Source of the DNA: Sphingomonas sp. IW22
Lineage (GTDB): Bacteria > Pseudomonadota > Alphaproteobacteria > Sphingomonadales > Sphingomonadaceae
DNA: 64,000 nt
Direction: 5' to 3'
NCBI RefSeq assembly: GCF_041321155.1
Contig: NZ_JBGGWB010000001.1
Location: 1,678,501 to 1,742,500, forward strand
The notes below the pieces were generated by a model, which had not been told where the DNA came from, searched no databases, and worked only from the letters and a program-made list of their open reading frames with translations. Position 1 is the stretch's first letter; each line of letters starts with the position of its first letter. Below, piece after piece: positions 63,206 through 64,000 of this stretch. The translations under genes were made by a program, and so were the position numbers.

Positions 63206-63940
63206 ATGAACAATCGTCAGGCCGGCCGCCGTCGTGGTCGTGGCGGGCAACGCTCGCAGGGTGGCAACCCCAATCGCCCCGATAACGGAAACCGCATCGA
63301 TAACCGTGCGCGCGGCAACGCGGCGCAGTTGCTCGAGAAATACAAGAATCTCGCTCGCGACGCCCAGATGCAGGGTGATCGGGTGAATACCGAATATTAC
63401 CATCAGTTCGCGGACCATTATTTCCGCGTCCTCAACGAGAGCCGGGTCCGGTTCGAGGAAAATCGTCGCCAGCGCGACGATGACGATGATGACGATTTCG
63501 AAATGGAAGGCGATGCGGGCACGCCCGATCAGCCGCAGGGCGAACGTCAGCCAGATCGCCGCGGCGACCGCGATAGCCAGCGTGGCGATCGTCAGGATCG
63601 CGGCGAGCGTCGTGAGCGTGACGACCGTGGCGACCGTCGTCGCGAACGCACCGTTGGTCAGAGCAATTCTGAGGGTGAGCAGAACTCAGCTTCGGATGAG
63701 GCGGCGAGTGCCGACGCGCCAGCAGGTGAAGAAGCGCCCCGCCGCCGCGGTCGTCCCCGTCGTCAGCCCGCAGTCGAAGCCGCAAGCGAATCGGCTGAAA
63801 CCGCGCCGTCGATCGAAGCCGACCGTCTGCCGCCGTCGCTGGGCATGAGCAGCGATGGCGATGAAGAAGAAGCACCCCGCCCGCGTCGCCGCCGCAAGCT
63901 GCGGACCGATGGGGAGGAAGCCGCTTCGACGGCAGCCTGA
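63206..63940 (+). CDS. DUF4167 family RNA-binding-like protein
   Basis: A 244-residue protein starting MNNRQAGRRRGRGGQRSQGGN. Residues ~30-90 form the conserved DUF4167 domain (ARGNAAQLLEKYKNLARDAQMQGDRVNTEYYHQFADHYFRVLNESRVRFEE). The rest is low-complexity: an acidic run (DDDDDDDFEME), long Arg/Asp-rich repeats (DRRGDRDSQRGDRQ...) and an acidic, Arg-tipped C-terminus, all likely disordered. The arginine-rich ends suggest RNA binding, which is not proven. The true start is ATG at 63206 with AAGGA upstream. The terminator at 63964-64000 follows. Confidence 0.88.
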   Translation: MNNRQAGRRRGRGGQRSQGGNPNRPDNGNRIDNRARGNAAQLLEKYKNLARDAQMQGDRVNTEYYHQFADHYFRVLNESRVRFEENRRQRDDDDDDDFEMEGDAGTPDQPQGERQPDRRGDRDSQRGDRQDRGERRERDDRGDRRRERTVGQSNSEGEQNSASDEAASADAPAGEEAPRRRGRPRRQPAVEAASESAETAPSIEADRLPPSLGMSSDGDEEEAPRPRRRRKLRTDGEEAASTAA

Positions 63941-63963
63941 TCTTCGGATCTTGCTCAACACAG

Positions 63964-64000
63964 AAAAAGGGGCCGGCGCGCAAACGTCAGCCCCTTTTTT
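63964..64000 (+). terminator. intrinsic terminator at the window end
   Basis: AAAAAGGGGC (63964-63973) can pair with GCCCC (63990-63994) and the T run, with a ~16-nt loop, followed by at least six T at the window edge. It ends the DUF4167 transcript. Confidence 0.8.

Overview
The window looks like a chromosomal segment from a high-GC alphaproteobacterium of the order Sphingomonadales, probably Sphingomonas-like. The assignment is inferred from gene content and order: DUF3297, DUF4167, DUF1491, DUF1489 and DUF6489 proteins, an MmcB-type DNA repair protein behind an alphaproteobacterial SOS box, a CDC48-type double AAA ATPase, an Oar-like TonB-dependent receptor, and cobS/cobT without B12 synthesis genes. 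No tRNA, rRNA, CRISPR array, insertion sequence, prophage or integrase was recognised. It is mostly conserved core genome with a few accessory insertions.

Replication-origin region (1-11 kb). Leftward genes mnmE (cut by the window edge), a DUF6489 gene, terC, rho, hemJ and hemE face a 300-bp gap at 5377-5676. This gap has a cluster of DnaA boxes, including a perfect TTATCCACA in an inverted pair, and an unusual density of GANTC sites. To its right run ppsR, maf, aroE, coaE and dnaQ, mostly with 4-bp overlaps. hemE-oriC-ppsR/maf/aroE/coaE/dnaQ is the origin layout known from Caulobacter, so this gap is very likely the chromosomal oriC. The rightward set continues with hpf, ptsN, a thioesterase and a DUF1491 gene.

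Envelope, repair and stress genes (11-30 kb). Here lie a SleB-type cell wall hydrolase, SOS-controlled mmcB, an ankyrin protein, a SCO-like lipoprotein, YcgN and YgjP-type proteins, PBP1A, msrB, a phospholipid-methyltransferase-like protein, an MFS transporter, CDC48, a LysR regulator, a cyclophilin, mgtE, a DUF1489 gene, GNAT, an EamA transporter, ispG and murA. A strong minus-strand terminator at 21919-21947 has no recognised gene upstream of it.

Metabolism and redox (30-43 kb). A Crp/Fnr regulator, a metallo-beta-lactamase-fold hydrolase, a fused pabB-pabC, an aspartate aminotransferase, two very small genes (one behind a strongly structured leader), an exported single-cysteine MsrA, a CsbD-like protein, ppa, an M61 peptidase, gshA, an EVE protein, an exported Tyr/Arg-rich protein, a DUF3297 gene and a LytS/LytTR two-component pair.

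Accessory region and translation genes (43-64 kb). The Oar-like receptor, ligA, yghU, then a cobT/cobS/J-protein/bolA neighbourhood interrupted by a GH51 arabinofuranosidase on the opposite strand and by a divergent HxlR regulator/tandem DUF1428 pair. A run of GST, pirin and epoxide-hydrolase-like genes leads into hisS, prfA, prmC and a DUF4167 gene, ending in a terminator at the window edge.
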